From Paenibacillus koleovorans NBRC 103111 (GTDB lineage: Bacteria; Bacillota; Bacilli; Paenibacillales; NBRC-103111), in contig NZ_BIMA01000007.1 in the NCBI RefSeq assembly GCF_004000845.1, positions 1 through 64,000 on the forward strand: a stretch of DNA of 64,000 nucleotides. Reading direction: 5' to 3'. The position numbers and the translations under genes are program-made. Shown here piece after piece: positions 54,014 through 63,349 of the stretch. The notes below the pieces were generated by a model. That model saw only the letters and a program-made list of their open reading frames with translations. It was not told the DNA's origin and did not search any database. How positions within the stretch are numbered: position 1 is the stretch's first letter; each line of letters begins with the position of its first letter.

Positions 54014-54779
54014 CTTGCTACTGGCGCTGCTGCCCGGCTGGGGCGGCGGCATGCCGGGGGCAACAACGGTTGCGGTGAAAGCAGCCGACGACCCTGCAAC
54101 AGGGAAGCAAGTCGCCATCGTTATTGACGACTTCGGCAACAACATGGGCGGTACCGAGCTGATTCTCGGGCTGCCGATTCCGCTCACGGCAGCGGTCATG
54201 CCGTTTATGCCAACGACGGAGCGAGACGCGGAGATGGCGCACAAGGCGGGGCACGACGTCATCGTGCATATGCCGATGGAGCCGCTCCGCGGCAAACGAA
54301 GCTGGCTCGGCCCCGGGGCGGTCATGACCGATCAGACCGACGAGCAGATCCGCGATACCGTGGGCAAGGCGATCGACAGCGTGCCCCATGCGATCGGCAT
54401 GAACAATCATATGGGCTCCAAAGCGACGTCGGACCCACGCGTCATGCGCATCGTGCTTGAGGTTTGCAAGGAACGGGGGCTGTTTTTCTTCGACAGCCGG
54501 ACGAACTATCGCAGCGTCATCGGCCAAATCGGCGCGGAGCTCGGGGTGCCGGTCGTGGAGAACCATATTTTCCTCGACGATATCGCAAGCCAAGCGCATG
54601 TGAAGAAGCAGCTGCGCAAAATTGTCGCGCATCTGAGCGGCGAGGAGCGTTGCGTCGCGATCGGGCATGTCGGCATTACCGGCAAAAACACGGGCGAGGC
54701 GCTGCGCGACTCGATTCCGGAGCTGCAGAAGCAATTCACCTTCGTCAAGCTGGCAACCTTTTTGCCGAATGTGCAGTAG
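53970..54779 (+). CDS. Divergent polysaccharide deacetylase family protein (YibQ-like)
   Basis: A 269-residue exported protein with a signal peptide (residues about 8-30). The NodB-like domain is of the divergent type (DUF610/YibQ): VAIVIDDFGNNMGGTELIL, LTAAVMPFMPTTERDAEMAH, HMPMEPLRGKRSWLGPGAV and FFFDSRTNYRSV. It probably removes acyl groups from a cell-surface glycan. It overlaps the preceding secreted-protein gene by 44 bp, with GAGGAGAGG upstream, so the two are coupled. A strong terminator follows. Confidence 0.9.
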   Translation: MKKKRHRMKWALAASLLLALLPGWGGGMPGATTVAVKAADDPATGKQVAIVIDDFGNNMGGTELILGLPIPLTAAVMPFMPTTERDAEMAHKAGHDVIVHMPMEPLRGKRSWLGPGAVMTDQTDEQIRDTVGKAIDSVPHAIGMNNHMGSKATSDPRVMRIVLEVCKERGLFFFDSRTNYRSVIGQIGAELGVPVVENHIFLDDIASQAHVKKQLRKIVAHLSGEERCVAIGHVGITGKNTGEALRDSIPELQKQFTFVKLATFLPNVQ

Positions 54780-54865
54780 TTTTGAGCAGGTTTGATTGAT
54801 TTTCGTATCGGATGTATGTCAAACTTAGAGCTATGATGCAACAGCATATTGGCTTGGCGGCAAAG

Positions 54866-54909
54866 CATGCCCCGCTTCTTTCCTGACTGGAAAGGAGTCG
54901 GGCATTTTT
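54866..54909 (+). terminator. Terminator after the polysaccharide deacetylase
   Basis: ATGCCCCGCTTCTTTCC (54867-54883) pairs with GGAAAGGAGTCGGGCAT (54889-54905), followed by TTTTTG. Confidence 0.9.
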
Positions 54910-54919
54910 GTTTTATTCC

Positions 54920-55348
54920 ATGAGGAGGCGAGACGTATGGTGGCCGCTGATTGGGCATTTTGATGGTTTGCACCCGGAATTTGAAGTGAAGGACCGGAGG
55001 TGGAGATCTTATTTTGTGGATTTTATGTGGATGGCGGGTAGCGATTCGCGTATTGTGTTGGGGATTATGGATTTCGGCTCCCATGGGACGGATCGCATTA
55101 AGTATCGAAATCCTACTTTTGTTTTATCGGCCTTGCGGGCCACATGGCTTCCATTGCTTTTAGCTCGAGATGATGCTGTTAGATCTACGGTGAGAGCTTT
55201 TTGGTTCGGGATGGAAGGGAACGTCATATTCGAAAAATCGTACAAATCCAATCTGGAGCGGCACTCTTCTAACGATTCGGTCGAAAAATCATACCTAACA
55301 CGGCCGGACAGCCGCACATCCGCCGCTCCCACGCCCCGCATACGATAA
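54920..55348 (+). pseudogene. Degenerate PD-(D/E)XK-like (DUF559-type) protein remnant
   Basis: The first 60 residues resemble the C-terminal nuclease-like domain of a Paenibacillus protein family: DVWWPLIGHFDGLHPEFEV, then SYFVDFMWM and DFGSHGTDRIKY. The N-terminal half of the family (about 60 residues) is missing, the catalytic Glu position before DFGSH reads Gly, and the last 50 residues do not match. It begins just after a terminator. Recognition rests on recalled family patterns, so a small intact gene of other function is possible. Confidence 0.45.
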
Positions 55349-55391
55349 ACAAGAGCCCGTACAGGGCTGTTGCAAAGGGGGAAGCGGACGA

Positions 55392-56162
55392 GTGAGCATT
55401 CAGCGCGTCAACAGCAAATGGCGGAAGTCCGGCTTGCTGCAGGCGGACCGCATGCTGCGGCGGCATGTTCCGGCAGCCCGGAAGCTGAGCCGCAAAGGCT
55501 TGTCGGCTATGCTAAGCCGATACCGGGTCGTCTATGTGAAGCCGAATGTAGGCATGCATGGCGACGGCGTCATACGGACCGAACGGCTGGGCGGCGGACA
55601 GTTCTTGCTCCATGCGGAAACAAGGAGAAGGAAGTTCGCAAGCTACTCGCAGCTGTACAAGGCGCTTCAGTCGGCAAGAAGCAGCCGCAGGCCGCATCTC
55701 GCGCAGCAAGGGGTGGACTTGCAAAGGTACCATAGCAGACGGTTCGACATCCGCGTGATGGTACAGCGAAGCCCAGGCGGTGGGTGGGAAACGACCGGCA
55801 TGCTTGCCCGTGTCGCCCATCCGGACCGAGTCGTGACGAACTGCAAAAACGGCGGTCATGTCGAGTCGCTGGAGCGTATCTACGGCACCCGGCTGTCCGT
55901 CGTGCGGCGCAAGCTGAGCCGAATCGGCAAACGTACGGCGGCCGTCTTGCGCAGACGGTATCCGCGCATCAAGGAGATCGGGCTCGACGTAGGACTCGAC
56001 GCCACGACGGCCCATCCTTGGATTATCGAGGTCAATACGAGTCCGGATCCGTTTTTGTTCATGAAGCTGCCGGATTGGCGGCCGTTTCGGAAAATCATGA
56101 ATTACGCCCGGGCCTACAGCAAAAATACCGGAAAACGAGTGAAGCGCGGCAGAAGGCGGTAA
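55392..56162 (+). CDS. YheC/YheD family endospore coat-associated ATP-grasp protein
   Basis: A 256-residue ATP-grasp protein of the YheC/D family, associated with the spore coat. VVYVKPNVGMHGDGVIR contains the ATP-binding Lys, and later IGLDVGLDATTAHPWIIEVN carries the metal-binding Glu/Asn. GTG 55392 follows a purine-rich tract. The basic tail (KRVKRGRRR) is notable. A lineage insertion ahead of spoIIP, consistent with a spore role. Confidence 0.9.
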   Translation: MSIQRVNSKWRKSGLLQADRMLRRHVPAARKLSRKGLSAMLSRYRVVYVKPNVGMHGDGVIRTERLGGGQFLLHAETRRRKFASYSQLYKALQSARSSRRPHLAQQGVDLQRYHSRRFDIRVMVQRSPGGGWETTGMLARVAHPDRVVTNCKNGGHVESLERIYGTRLSVVRRKLSRIGKRTAAVLRRRYPRIKEIGLDVGLDATTAHPWIIEVNTSPDPFLFMKLPDWRPFRKIMNYARAYSKNTGKRVKRGRRR

Positions 56163-56343
56163 ATGGAAGCTGGCCGGAATAGTTGGAGAGACGGTTCGCA
56201 GCATGGGCAGGGGATGACCGTGCAAGTGCGAATCGTCTCTTTTTTCGCGACTCTATTGATTCTAGCGTTCTATGAGTTCTATCGAGGGGCGCTCCCTCAT
56301 AGAGTAGTAACAGCTAGAGTACGAGTCCCGAGGAGGAATCGCG

Positions 56344-57579
56344 ATGAAATGGGTTGCCGCCACCATCAATCTTAGCCGGGTAAATCGGACCATCCGCCGA
56401 GTGCGTTCGGTGAGCCGACTTGCCAGTTTGCTTGCCGTATGTACCCTCGCTTGTTTCATCCTGACCGGTCTGTTCTCCATCGCCCAGAATAAAGGAAACG
56501 CCTCCTCCATCTCCTCCATGAAAGGGATGGCGGCGAATTTGTCGCTTACCTTCTTCTTGGACATGGTCGCGATGGAGATGCCGTTTATGAATAGGAGCGG
56601 GGGCGACCATGCGATCTCGCCAGGCAGCACCGCCAATTTCCTGATCCGCTATGCGACCAACATCAACATGCGCGATCCGAAAAGCCTGATGGCGGCGGAG
56701 CTGCCGGGCCTGGCCGGCGAGTCCAGCGCGGTGCTCTACTCCGGAAGCGCGACGAGATATACCGACGCTCCTGCGGACTACATGCCGGCGCCTCAAGCGA
56801 TTGCTCCGCTCCCGTCGGTGACGCCGCCAAACTCGAACGCGAATGGATCCGGCACAAGCAACGGGTCGAATGGAGCCTCGCCGCCGCCCTTTACCGAAAC
56901 GCAGACCAAACAACCGCGCGTGCTTATCTATCACTCGCATAACCGGGAATCGTTCCTGCCCGAGCTGAAGTCCAAGGGCATCAAAGATCCGGATGCCGCC
57001 TACGATGCGGAGCTGAACATTACGCTGGTCGGCAAAAAGCTGAAGGATAAGCTCGCAGGACTCGGCATTCCGACGATGCAGACGGACACCGACTATCCGA
57101 CGATCGAGAAAGGCTTCAACTACGCGAAGTCGTATGCTTACTCCGCCAAGACGGTGCAGGAAGCGATGGCGGCGAACCAGTTCGATATGATTTTCGACAT
57201 CCACCGGGACGCCTTGAACCGCGATCGGACGACCGCCAAGCTGAACGGTCAAGATTACGCGCAAGTGTATTTCATCGTCGGGACGAAAAATCCGGACTGG
57301 AAGCAAAACGCCGAATTCGCCGCCAAGCTGCACGCCTTGCTCGAGGAGCGCTATCCCGGCATCTCAAGAGGCGTTTACGCCAAGTCGTCTTCCGGCAACG
57401 GGGAATACAACCAGCATTTCTCGCCGACCAGCATGCTGATCGAGGTTGGAGGCCCATACAATTCGTTAGAGGAAATGTACCGCACCTCCGATCTGCTGGC
57501 CGACATCATCGCGGAGCTGATACGGCAAGGCGATCAAGCGGTCAAAGCCAATACGACGCCGGCTACGCCGAAACCCTAA
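56344..57579 (+). CDS. spoIIP: Stage II sporulation protein P, copy 1
   Basis: Membrane-anchored peptidoglycan amidase/endopeptidase that works with SpoIID and SpoIIM in forespore engulfment. The 411-residue protein has an N-terminal membrane helix (residues about 27-47), a Pro/Ser/Asn-rich linker near 150-185, and the zinc amidase domain with YHSHNRESF (near 197), DIHRDALNRD (near 285) and MLIEVGGPYNS (near 366). GAGGAGG precedes the ATG. The second copy begins 18 bases after its stop. Confidence 0.95.
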   Translation: MKWVAATINLSRVNRTIRRVRSVSRLASLLAVCTLACFILTGLFSIAQNKGNASSISSMKGMAANLSLTFFLDMVAMEMPFMNRSGGDHAISPGSTANFLIRYATNINMRDPKSLMAAELPGLAGESSAVLYSGSATRYTDAPADYMPAPQAIAPLPSVTPPNSNANGSGTSNGSNGASPPPFTETQTKQPRVLIYHSHNRESFLPELKSKGIKDPDAAYDAELNITLVGKKLKDKLAGLGIPTMQTDTDYPTIEKGFNYAKSYAYSAKTVQEAMAANQFDMIFDIHRDALNRDRTTAKLNGQDYAQVYFIVGTKNPDWKQNAEFAAKLHALLEERYPGISRGVYAKSSSGNGEYNQHFSPTSMLIEVGGPYNSLEEMYRTSDLLADIIAELIRQGDQAVKANTTPATPKP

Positions 57580-57597
57580 ATTGAAGGAGGCTGCCCC

Positions 57598-58815
57598 ATG
57601 AGACTGCGATGGCTGACCGATACGATAGCGTTCTGGAGAGCGGGTGCCGGGATTCGGGCGGCTTTTGCCGCGCTCGCCGTCTCCACGTTCTTGGTGGTTG
57701 GAGGGACCGGATTGTTGTGTGTCGTCATGGCTCAACACGATGCGCGTACATCGCCTTCTATACAGAGCTGGGCGTCCTCCGTCTCGAAGTCCTTCTTCAC
57801 CGACATGCTCAGTCTGGAGGTGCCGCATCTCGGCGAGCAGCGCAAAGGCAGCTCGACCTTCGCCGGCAAACGCGTACTGGTCTATATGGCGGATCAATGG
57901 CTGCAGGTGAACCTGGCCCAGCCGCAATCGCTGCTTGCAGGCGAGCTGCGCGGCATGAAGGCGGAAGGCGGAGAGCCGCAGCCGACGGCCGGCGCTGTTG
58001 CTTCCGGCTCTCCCAAGCCGAGCGCGGCTCCTTCGCCGCAGCCGACCCCCACTCCGGCGGCGCAAGCTGGCGCCCAGCCGGAGAGCAAGCCCGATCCGAG
58101 CACGCAGCCGGTGAACGGCTTGGTTCCGCTGTCGACCCAAGGGCGGAAGGCGGTGCTCGTGTACCACTCTCATCCGCGCGAGTCTTGGGTGCCCGAGCTG
58201 AACGCCAAGACGGTAGGGGAAGCGGAAAATGCGGACAAAAATATTACGCTGGTAGGCAAACACTTAGCTGGTCAGCTGGAGAAAGCCGGGATCGGCACCG
58301 TACACTCGGCTGCGGATTACAAGAGCACGGTCCCGGAGTACAATTGGAACTTTTCCTATAAGTATTCGCAGCAAACGGTGCAAGAGGCGATGGCGGTCAA
58401 CGACGGCATGACATTCATGTTCGACCTGCATAGGGATTCCGCCGCGCGCGAGGTGACAACTGCTCAAATCAACGGGAAAGATTACGCCAAGGTGTATTTC
58501 ATCGTCGGACGCAAAAACGAAAACTGGGAGCAAAACGACGCGTTCGCGCAACAAATTCACGACAAGCTGGAGCAAAAGTACCCCGGGCTATCCAGAGGCA
58601 TTTGGGACAAAGGAACCGGCGGCCACGGCGAATACAACCAGTCGTACTCGCCCAACAGCATGCTCGTGGAAGTCGGCGGCGCCTACAACACGCTCGAGGA
58701 GTCGAACCGGACCGCGGACGCGCTTGCGGAAGTGATTGCCGAGCTGTTCTGGGAGTCGGAGCAGGGCGGTGGGACTGTGGTAGCGAAGAAAGAACCGGCG
58801 AAGCGGGGCGGTTGA
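57598..58815 (+). CDS. spoIIP: Stage II sporulation protein P, copy 2
   Basis: A 405-residue paralogue of the preceding gene with the same layout: membrane helix (residues about 22-45), a Pro/Ala/Ser linker (125-175) and the amidase domain with YHSHPRESW (near 188), DLHRDSAARE (near 276) and MLVEVGGAYNT (near 357). Catalytic and zinc motifs are intact in both copies, while linkers and N-termini differ strongly, so the duplication is old. AAGGAGG is upstream. A single spoIIP lies between gpr and yqxA in Bacillus. Confidence 0.94.
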   Translation: MRLRWLTDTIAFWRAGAGIRAAFAALAVSTFLVVGGTGLLCVVMAQHDARTSPSIQSWASSVSKSFFTDMLSLEVPHLGEQRKGSSTFAGKRVLVYMADQWLQVNLAQPQSLLAGELRGMKAEGGEPQPTAGAVASGSPKPSAAPSPQPTPTPAAQAGAQPESKPDPSTQPVNGLVPLSTQGRKAVLVYHSHPRESWVPELNAKTVGEAENADKNITLVGKHLAGQLEKAGIGTVHSAADYKSTVPEYNWNFSYKYSQQTVQEAMAVNDGMTFMFDLHRDSAAREVTTAQINGKDYAKVYFIVGRKNENWEQNDAFAQQIHDKLEQKYPGLSRGIWDKGTGGHGEYNQSYSPNSMLVEVGGAYNTLEESNRTADALAEVIAELFWESEQGGGTVVAKKEPAKRGG

Positions 58816-58957
58816 ACGGATTGGTGTCGGAGTTGGCGAGGAGATGCGGTGCGCCAAAAAAGAGTGAGCTAATAACGTTATTTTACGCAAAAGTGTGGCG
58901 AGAATAGAAATGGTTTACGGAAAATTCGTTTCCAATTTTGACGAGGAGTGATGCTTC

Positions 58958-59356
58958 ATGTCGCGCTATACAATGACTTTGCTGGGGCTGCTGTTTATGG
59001 CCGCTTTCGGTATCTTTTTCGGCGTGGAGATCGCCTCGCGCGGGATGGAACGGATTCAGGGACCTTTCCCGGCACATGGGTACACGCAGCCGCCTGTGCC
59101 TACAACGGTACCGACTCAGACTTCTGTCCGAACACCGCCGCCATCGACAGCTCCTGGTGCCGGGATCGGCAAGGGACAGGGCGGCGGTGCTCCAACTGTA
59201 ACGCCTCTGCCTCCGATCGGAGCAGGTGGACCTGCTGTCGGCGCCGGAGATTCGGGCATCAACAAGCTCGGCAACGGCATAGGCGACCTGCTTTCCGGTA
59301 TGGCCCAAGGGACGATTCGAACCGTTGTCGGGATTTTCGACGGGATTGTGAATTGA
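58958..59356 (+). CDS. yqxA: YqxA family (DUF3679) membrane protein
   Basis: A 132-residue protein with one N-terminal membrane helix ([20 protein letters not shown]), a Pro/Thr/Gly-rich linker and a conserved C-terminal [20 protein letters not shown] helix. Position between spoIIP and lepA matches yqxA of Bacillus; function is unknown. GAGGAG precedes the ATG. Confidence 0.82.
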   Translation: MSRYTMTLLGLLFMAAFGIFFGVEIASRGMERIQGPFPAHGYTQPPVPTTVPTQTSVRTPPPSTAPGAGIGKGQGGGAPTVTPLPPIGAGGPAVGAGDSGINKLGNGIGDLLSGMAQGTIRTVVGIFDGIVN

Positions 59357-59432
59357 GTCGGAACGGGCTCGGATTGCTGCTAGTCCCCGTAACTGCTATA
59401 ATAGAAAGTATTTGAAACGCAGGGGGATCCGC

Positions 59433-61247
59433 ATGTCCGAACGTGTGCAACGTCAAAAGAAAATCCGCAACTTCTGTATCATCGCTCATATCGACCACGG
59501 GAAGTCTACGCTTGCCGACCGGATTCTTGAATATACAGGGGCGCTGTCGTCCCGTGAAATGCAAGACCAAGTGCTCGACCAGATGGATCTGGAGCGCGAG
59601 CGCGGCATTACGATCAAGCTGCAGGCAGTCCGCCTGAACTATCGCGCCGACGACGGCGAGGACTACATCCTCAACCTGATCGACACACCGGGACACGTCG
59701 ACTTCACGTACGAAGTATCCCGCAGCTTGGCCGCTTGCGAAGGAGCCTTGCTCGTCGTAGATGCTGCGCAAGGGATCGAGGCGCAGACGCTGGCCAATGT
59801 CTACTTGGCGTTGGACAACAACCTTGAGATTTTGCCGGTTATCAACAAAATCGATTTGCCTAGCGCCGATCCGGAGCGGGTCAAGCATGAGATCGAGGAA
59901 GTAATCGGTCTAGACGCCAGCGAGGCTGTACTTGCTTCTGCAAAGGCAGGCATCGGGATCAAGGAAATTCTTGAGCAGGTTGTGCAGAAGGTGCCGGCTC
60001 CGACCGGGAACGAAGACAATCCGCTGAAGGCACTTATTTTTGACTCGCATTACGATGCCTATAAAGGCGTTATTGTGTACGTGCGCGTAGTCGACGGCAC
60101 GATCAAGAAGGGCACGCACATCAAGTTCATGGCGACCGGCGCTTCGTTCGAGGTGATCGAGGTCGGTGCGTTCAAGCCTCGCATGGGCGTTGTGGACGAG
60201 CTGACGATCGGCGATGTAGGCTTCGTCGTGGCCGGGATCAAGAATGTGAAGGATACGCGCGTTGGCGATACGATCACCGATGCGAAGCGGCCGTCTCCCG
60301 AAGCCCTACCGGGTTATCGCAAAATCAACCCGATGGTGTATTGCGGGCTGTATCCGATCGAGACGTCGGATTACAACGATTTGCGCGAGGCGCTCGAGAA
60401 GCTTGAGTTGAACGACGCTTCATTGAAATATGAGCCCGAAACGTCGTCCGCGCTTGGCTTCGGCTTTCGCTGCGGCTTCCTCGGGTTGCTGCATATGGAG
60501 ATCATCCAGGAGCGGATCGAGCGCGAGTTCAACATTCCGCTTATTACGACGGCGCCGAGCGTGATTTTCAAGGTCACGCTGACTAACGGCGAAGTGCTTC
60601 ACATCGACAACCCATCGCTTTACCCGGAGACGGGCCGCATCGAGTTCGTTGAGGAGCCGTACGTGAAAGCTTCAATCATCGTACCGAACGATTATGTAGG
60701 GGCGATTATGGAATTATGCCAAGGCAAACGCGGCGAGTTCCTCAATATGGAATACCTCGACACCACTCGTGTTACGTTGACATACGACATGCCGCTGTCC
60801 GAGATCGTATACGATTTCTTCGACCAGCTGAAGTCCAGCACCAAAGGCTACGCGTCCTTCGACTATGTGGTGTCCGGCTACAAACGCTCGCAGCTCGTGA
60901 AAATGGACATTTTGCTGAACAACGAGCAAGTCGACGCCTTGTCGTTCATCGTTCACCGCGACCGTGCCTATAACCGCGGCCGCATCATTTGCGAGAAGCT
61001 GAAGGACATCATTCCGCGCCAAATGTTCGAGGTGCCGATCCAGGCGGCCATCGGTCATAAGGTTGTCGCCCGCGAGACGGTCAAGGCGATGCGCAAAAAC
61101 GTTCTTGCCAAGTGCTACGGCGGCGACATTTCCCGGAAACGCAAGCTGCTGGAGAAGCAGAAGGAAGGGAAGAAGCGCATGAAGCAGGTGGGGAGCGTGG
61201 AGGTGCCGCAGGAGGCGTTTATGGCGGTGCTGAAAATCGACGAGTAG
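59433..61247 (+). CDS. lepA: Translation elongation factor 4 (LepA)
   Basis: Ribosomal GTPase that back-translocates or remodels stalled ribosomes. The 604-residue protein has G1 AHIDHGKST, the switch region [16 protein letters not shown]3 DTPGHVDF, G4 NKIDLP, EF-G-like domains and the C-terminal LepA domain ([17 protein letters not shown]). AGGGGG lies ahead of ATG 59433. Confidence 0.97.
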   Translation: MSERVQRQKKIRNFCIIAHIDHGKSTLADRILEYTGALSSREMQDQVLDQMDLERERGITIKLQAVRLNYRADDGEDYILNLIDTPGHVDFTYEVSRSLAACEGALLVVDAAQGIEAQTLANVYLALDNNLEILPVINKIDLPSADPERVKHEIEEVIGLDASEAVLASAKAGIGIKEILEQVVQKVPAPTGNEDNPLKALIFDSHYDAYKGVIVYVRVVDGTIKKGTHIKFMATGASFEVIEVGAFKPRMGVVDELTIGDVGFVVAGIKNVKDTRVGDTITDAKRPSPEALPGYRKINPMVYCGLYPIETSDYNDLREALEKLELNDASLKYEPETSSALGFGFRCGFLGLLHMEIIQERIEREFNIPLITTAPSVIFKVTLTNGEVLHIDNPSLYPETGRIEFVEEPYVKASIIVPNDYVGAIMELCQGKRGEFLNMEYLDTTRVTLTYDMPLSEIVYDFFDQLKSSTKGYASFDYVVSGYKRSQLVKMDILLNNEQVDALSFIVHRDRAYNRGRIICEKLKDIIPRQMFEVPIQAAIGHKVVARETVKAMRKNVLAKCYGGDISRKRKLLEKQKEGKKRMKQVGSVEVPQEAFMAVLKIDE

Positions 61248-61263
61248 GCATTAGGAGGAATAA

Positions 61264-61411
61264 TTCGAAGTCGAAAACCGTCAGGGTTTCAAAGGGCCTC
61301 CGCGCTCCCGTTGCAGATTGGTTTCTTGATAGAAATTTTTTAGTGGTGGAAACCAACCTGCAAAGGTCGCTGCTCCGGCTCCTTTAAAACCCTTTCAATA
61401 ACGACTTCGAA
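61264..61411. repeat. 148-nt imperfect inverted repeat / long hairpin
   Basis: Nested arms are TTCGAAGTCG (61264-61273) with CGACTTCGAA (61402-61411), perfect; AGGGTTTCAAAGG (61283-61295) with CCTTTAAAACCCT (61381-61393), 12 of 13; and TTGCAGATTGGTTTC (61311-61325) with GAAACCAACCTGCAA (61349-61363), 14 of 15. The loop is about 23 nt. It has no internal T-run and lies between lepA and a separate terminator. It may be a structured RNA or a small non-autonomous element. Confidence 0.85.
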
Positions 61412-61413
61412 CG

Positions 61414-61448
61414 GATGGGGAGGCTCTTGCAGCCTCCTCATCGATTTT
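61414..61448 (+). terminator. Probable terminator after lepA
   Basis: GATGGGGAGGCT (61414-61425) pairs with AGCCTCCTCATC (61431-61442) around CTTGC, followed by GATTTT. Confidence 0.75.
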
Positions 61449-61495
61449 CAGGAGCAGAACAAGCACCTCCACGCGAAGGGGTGAAATAAGAAGAG

Positions 61496-62653
61496 ATGAT
61501 GATACAGAAGAGCACGCTGCCGAGGGCGGTGTATATTCATATTCCGTTTTGTACGAACAAGTGTCATTATTGTGATTTCAACTCGTATGTGCTGAAGGGG
61601 CAGCCGGTGCAGGATTATCTGGATGCGCTGGAGCGCGAGATGGAGCGGACGGTGCGGGAGGTGCCCGCGATGGGGATCGAGACGATCTTCGTGGGCGGCG
61701 GGACGCCGACGGTGCTGCTGCCGGATCAGATGTTCCGGTTCTTGCAGCTGGTAAATACGTATTTCGCGGATCGGACGCCGAGCCTTGAGTTCTCGATGGA
61801 GGCGAATCCGGGGACGACGGATCTAGAGAAGCTTCAGGCGATGAAGGAAGGCGGCGTGAACCGGATCAGCTTTGGCGTCCAGTCGTTCGACAATGCGCTG
61901 CTGCATGCTCTGGGGCGGATTCACAATACGGACGATGTGTACCGCAGTTTGGAGAACGCCAGAACCGTTGGCTTTGACAATCTTTCGATCGATCTTATGT
62001 TTGGCCTGCCTAAGCAGACGGTGGCGACGATGGAGGATACGCTGGACAAGGCGCTCGCGCTGAATTTGCAGCATTATTCCATTTATAGCCTTAAGATTGA
62101 AGAGAATACACTGTTTCACACGCTCTATCACAAGAACAAGCTGCCGCTGCCCGAAGAGGAAGAGGAGCTCGAGATGTATTTGACGATCATGCGGCGGTTG
62201 AAGGCGGAAGGCTACGAGCAGTACGAGATCAGCAATTTCGCCCGGCCCGGCTATGCAAGCCGTCACAACTCCGCTTATTGGCGCAATGAGAGCTACTACG
62301 GAATCGGTGCCGGAGCGCACGGCTATATGAGGGGCAACAGGCATGTCAACATCAAAGGCGTGCAGGAGTATATAGATGGAACTCTTGTTGGATTGCCGAT
62401 ATTGGAGCGCGTTGAGGTCAGCGAGCAGGAAGCGATGGAGGATTTTATGATGGTCGGGCTGCGGCTGCTCAGCGGAGTGCGGCATGAAGAGTTCCGGCGC
62501 CAATTCGGTTGCTCGATGCTGGAAGTGTTCGGACGCGAGCTGGGCGAGTTGACGACCAAACATCTCCTCATCGCCGATGCCGAAGGGTACCGGTTATCCG
62601 AGCAAGGCGTTCTTTTCGGCAACGAAGTGTTTGCCCATTTTTTGCAGGATTGA
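61496..62653 (+). CDS. hemW: Radical SAM family heme chaperone HemW
   Basis: A 385-residue radical SAM protein of the HemW (formerly HemN-like) family, which binds haem and delivers it to target enzymes. The cluster motif is CTNKCHYC (near residues 19-26), followed by IFVGGGTPTVL and NRISFGVQSFDN. A C-terminal HemN domain is complete. ATG 61496 and 61499 are both possible. Order lepA-hemW-hrcA is conserved. Confidence 0.95.
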   Translation: MMIQKSTLPRAVYIHIPFCTNKCHYCDFNSYVLKGQPVQDYLDALEREMERTVREVPAMGIETIFVGGGTPTVLLPDQMFRFLQLVNTYFADRTPSLEFSMEANPGTTDLEKLQAMKEGGVNRISFGVQSFDNALLHALGRIHNTDDVYRSLENARTVGFDNLSIDLMFGLPKQTVATMEDTLDKALALNLQHYSIYSLKIEENTLFHTLYHKNKLPLPEEEEELEMYLTIMRRLKAEGYEQYEISNFARPGYASRHNSAYWRNESYYGIGAGAHGYMRGNRHVNIKGVQEYIDGTLVGLPILERVEVSEQEAMEDFMMVGLRLLSGVRHEEFRRQFGCSMLEVFGRELGELTTKHLLIADAEGYRLSEQGVLFGNEVFAHFLQD

Positions 62654-62752
62654 CCACGGTCGTTCACCCGGAAAAATTTCACTTGAACAAAAATACGGAC
62701 TGATGTATATTTATACACATATTTCAGTACGTTTTGCACAGGTGGGATGAAC

Positions 62753-63220
62753 ATGACATTGACGGTCACATGCCGCAGGGCGGATACCCGGGACGTCGAC
62801 GCTTTATACGACTTGATTCAAGGCTATGCCGAGAAAGGCATTATGCTCCCGAGGTCGAAAGAGGCGCTGAAGCGCTATATCGATACATTCGTGATTGCGG
62901 AAGCGGGAGACAGCTTCGTCGGATGCGGGTCGTTATTCAAGCTCGGGCAAGATCTGGTAGAGATTCGTTCGTTAGGCATCACCGACGGGCACAAGGGGCT
63001 CGGGATCGGCAGCCGGATCGTAGACTTCCTTATAGAGGAAGCGCGTTCGCAACGCATTCCGAAGGTGATGGCCCTCACATATGAAGTAGCTTTCTTTCAG
63101 AAAAACGGGTTTACGGTCGTGGAAAAGGAGATCTTCCCGGAGAAGGTTTGGACGGATTGCATCCATTGCAAAAAGCAGCACTGCTGCGACGAAATAGCGG
63201 TTCTGAAGCGCCTTGACTGA
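62753..63220 (+). CDS. GNAT family N-acetyltransferase (ArgA-like)
   Basis: A 155-residue acetyltransferase similar to the N-acetylglutamate synthase-type GNAT domain. The acetyl-CoA loop is DGHKGLGIGSRIVDFLIEEA. The C-terminal KKQHCCDEIAVLK has a Cys pair also seen in ArgA-like members. ATG 62753 is spaced from AGGTGGG; 62747 is too close. An insertion between hemW and hrcA; the hrcA promoter begins at its stop. Confidence 0.87.
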   Translation: MTLTVTCRRADTRDVDALYDLIQGYAEKGIMLPRSKEALKRYIDTFVIAEAGDSFVGCGSLFKLGQDLVEIRSLGITDGHKGLGIGSRIVDFLIEEARSQRIPKVMALTYEVAFFQKNGFTVVEKEIFPEKVWTDCIHCKKQHCCDEIAVLKRLD

Positions 63221-63221
63221 C

Positions 63222-63251
63222 TTGACAAGGTGCTTTTCTTTTTGGTATTTT
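63222..63251 (+). promoter_or_regulatory. Sigma-A promoter of the hrcA operon
   Basis: TTGACA (63222-63227), 18-bp spacer, TATTTT (63246-63251); the CIRCE operator starts 11 bases later. Confidence 0.7.
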
Positions 63252-63262
63252 GGTTATAGGAT

Positions 63263-63289
63263 TTAGCACTCCTTTCGGTTGAGTGCTAA
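63263..63289. promoter_or_regulatory. CIRCE operator
   Basis: TTAGCACTC, nine bases, GAGTGCTAA: an exact match to the CIRCE consensus bound by HrcA. It lies at the start of the hrcA transcript and marks class I heat-shock control. Confidence 0.98.
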
Positions 63290-63349
63290 CGACAAGAGGT
63301 TGGTTCCACCTGCCGCACGGCAAATCCAATTATTCGGGGGCGAGGCTAT

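Noticed and set aside
56163-56375. Possible small membrane protein before spoIIP
   Set aside because: Starts directly after a stop without ribosome binding site and runs into spoIIP in another frame; only a chance hydrophobic stretch supports it.
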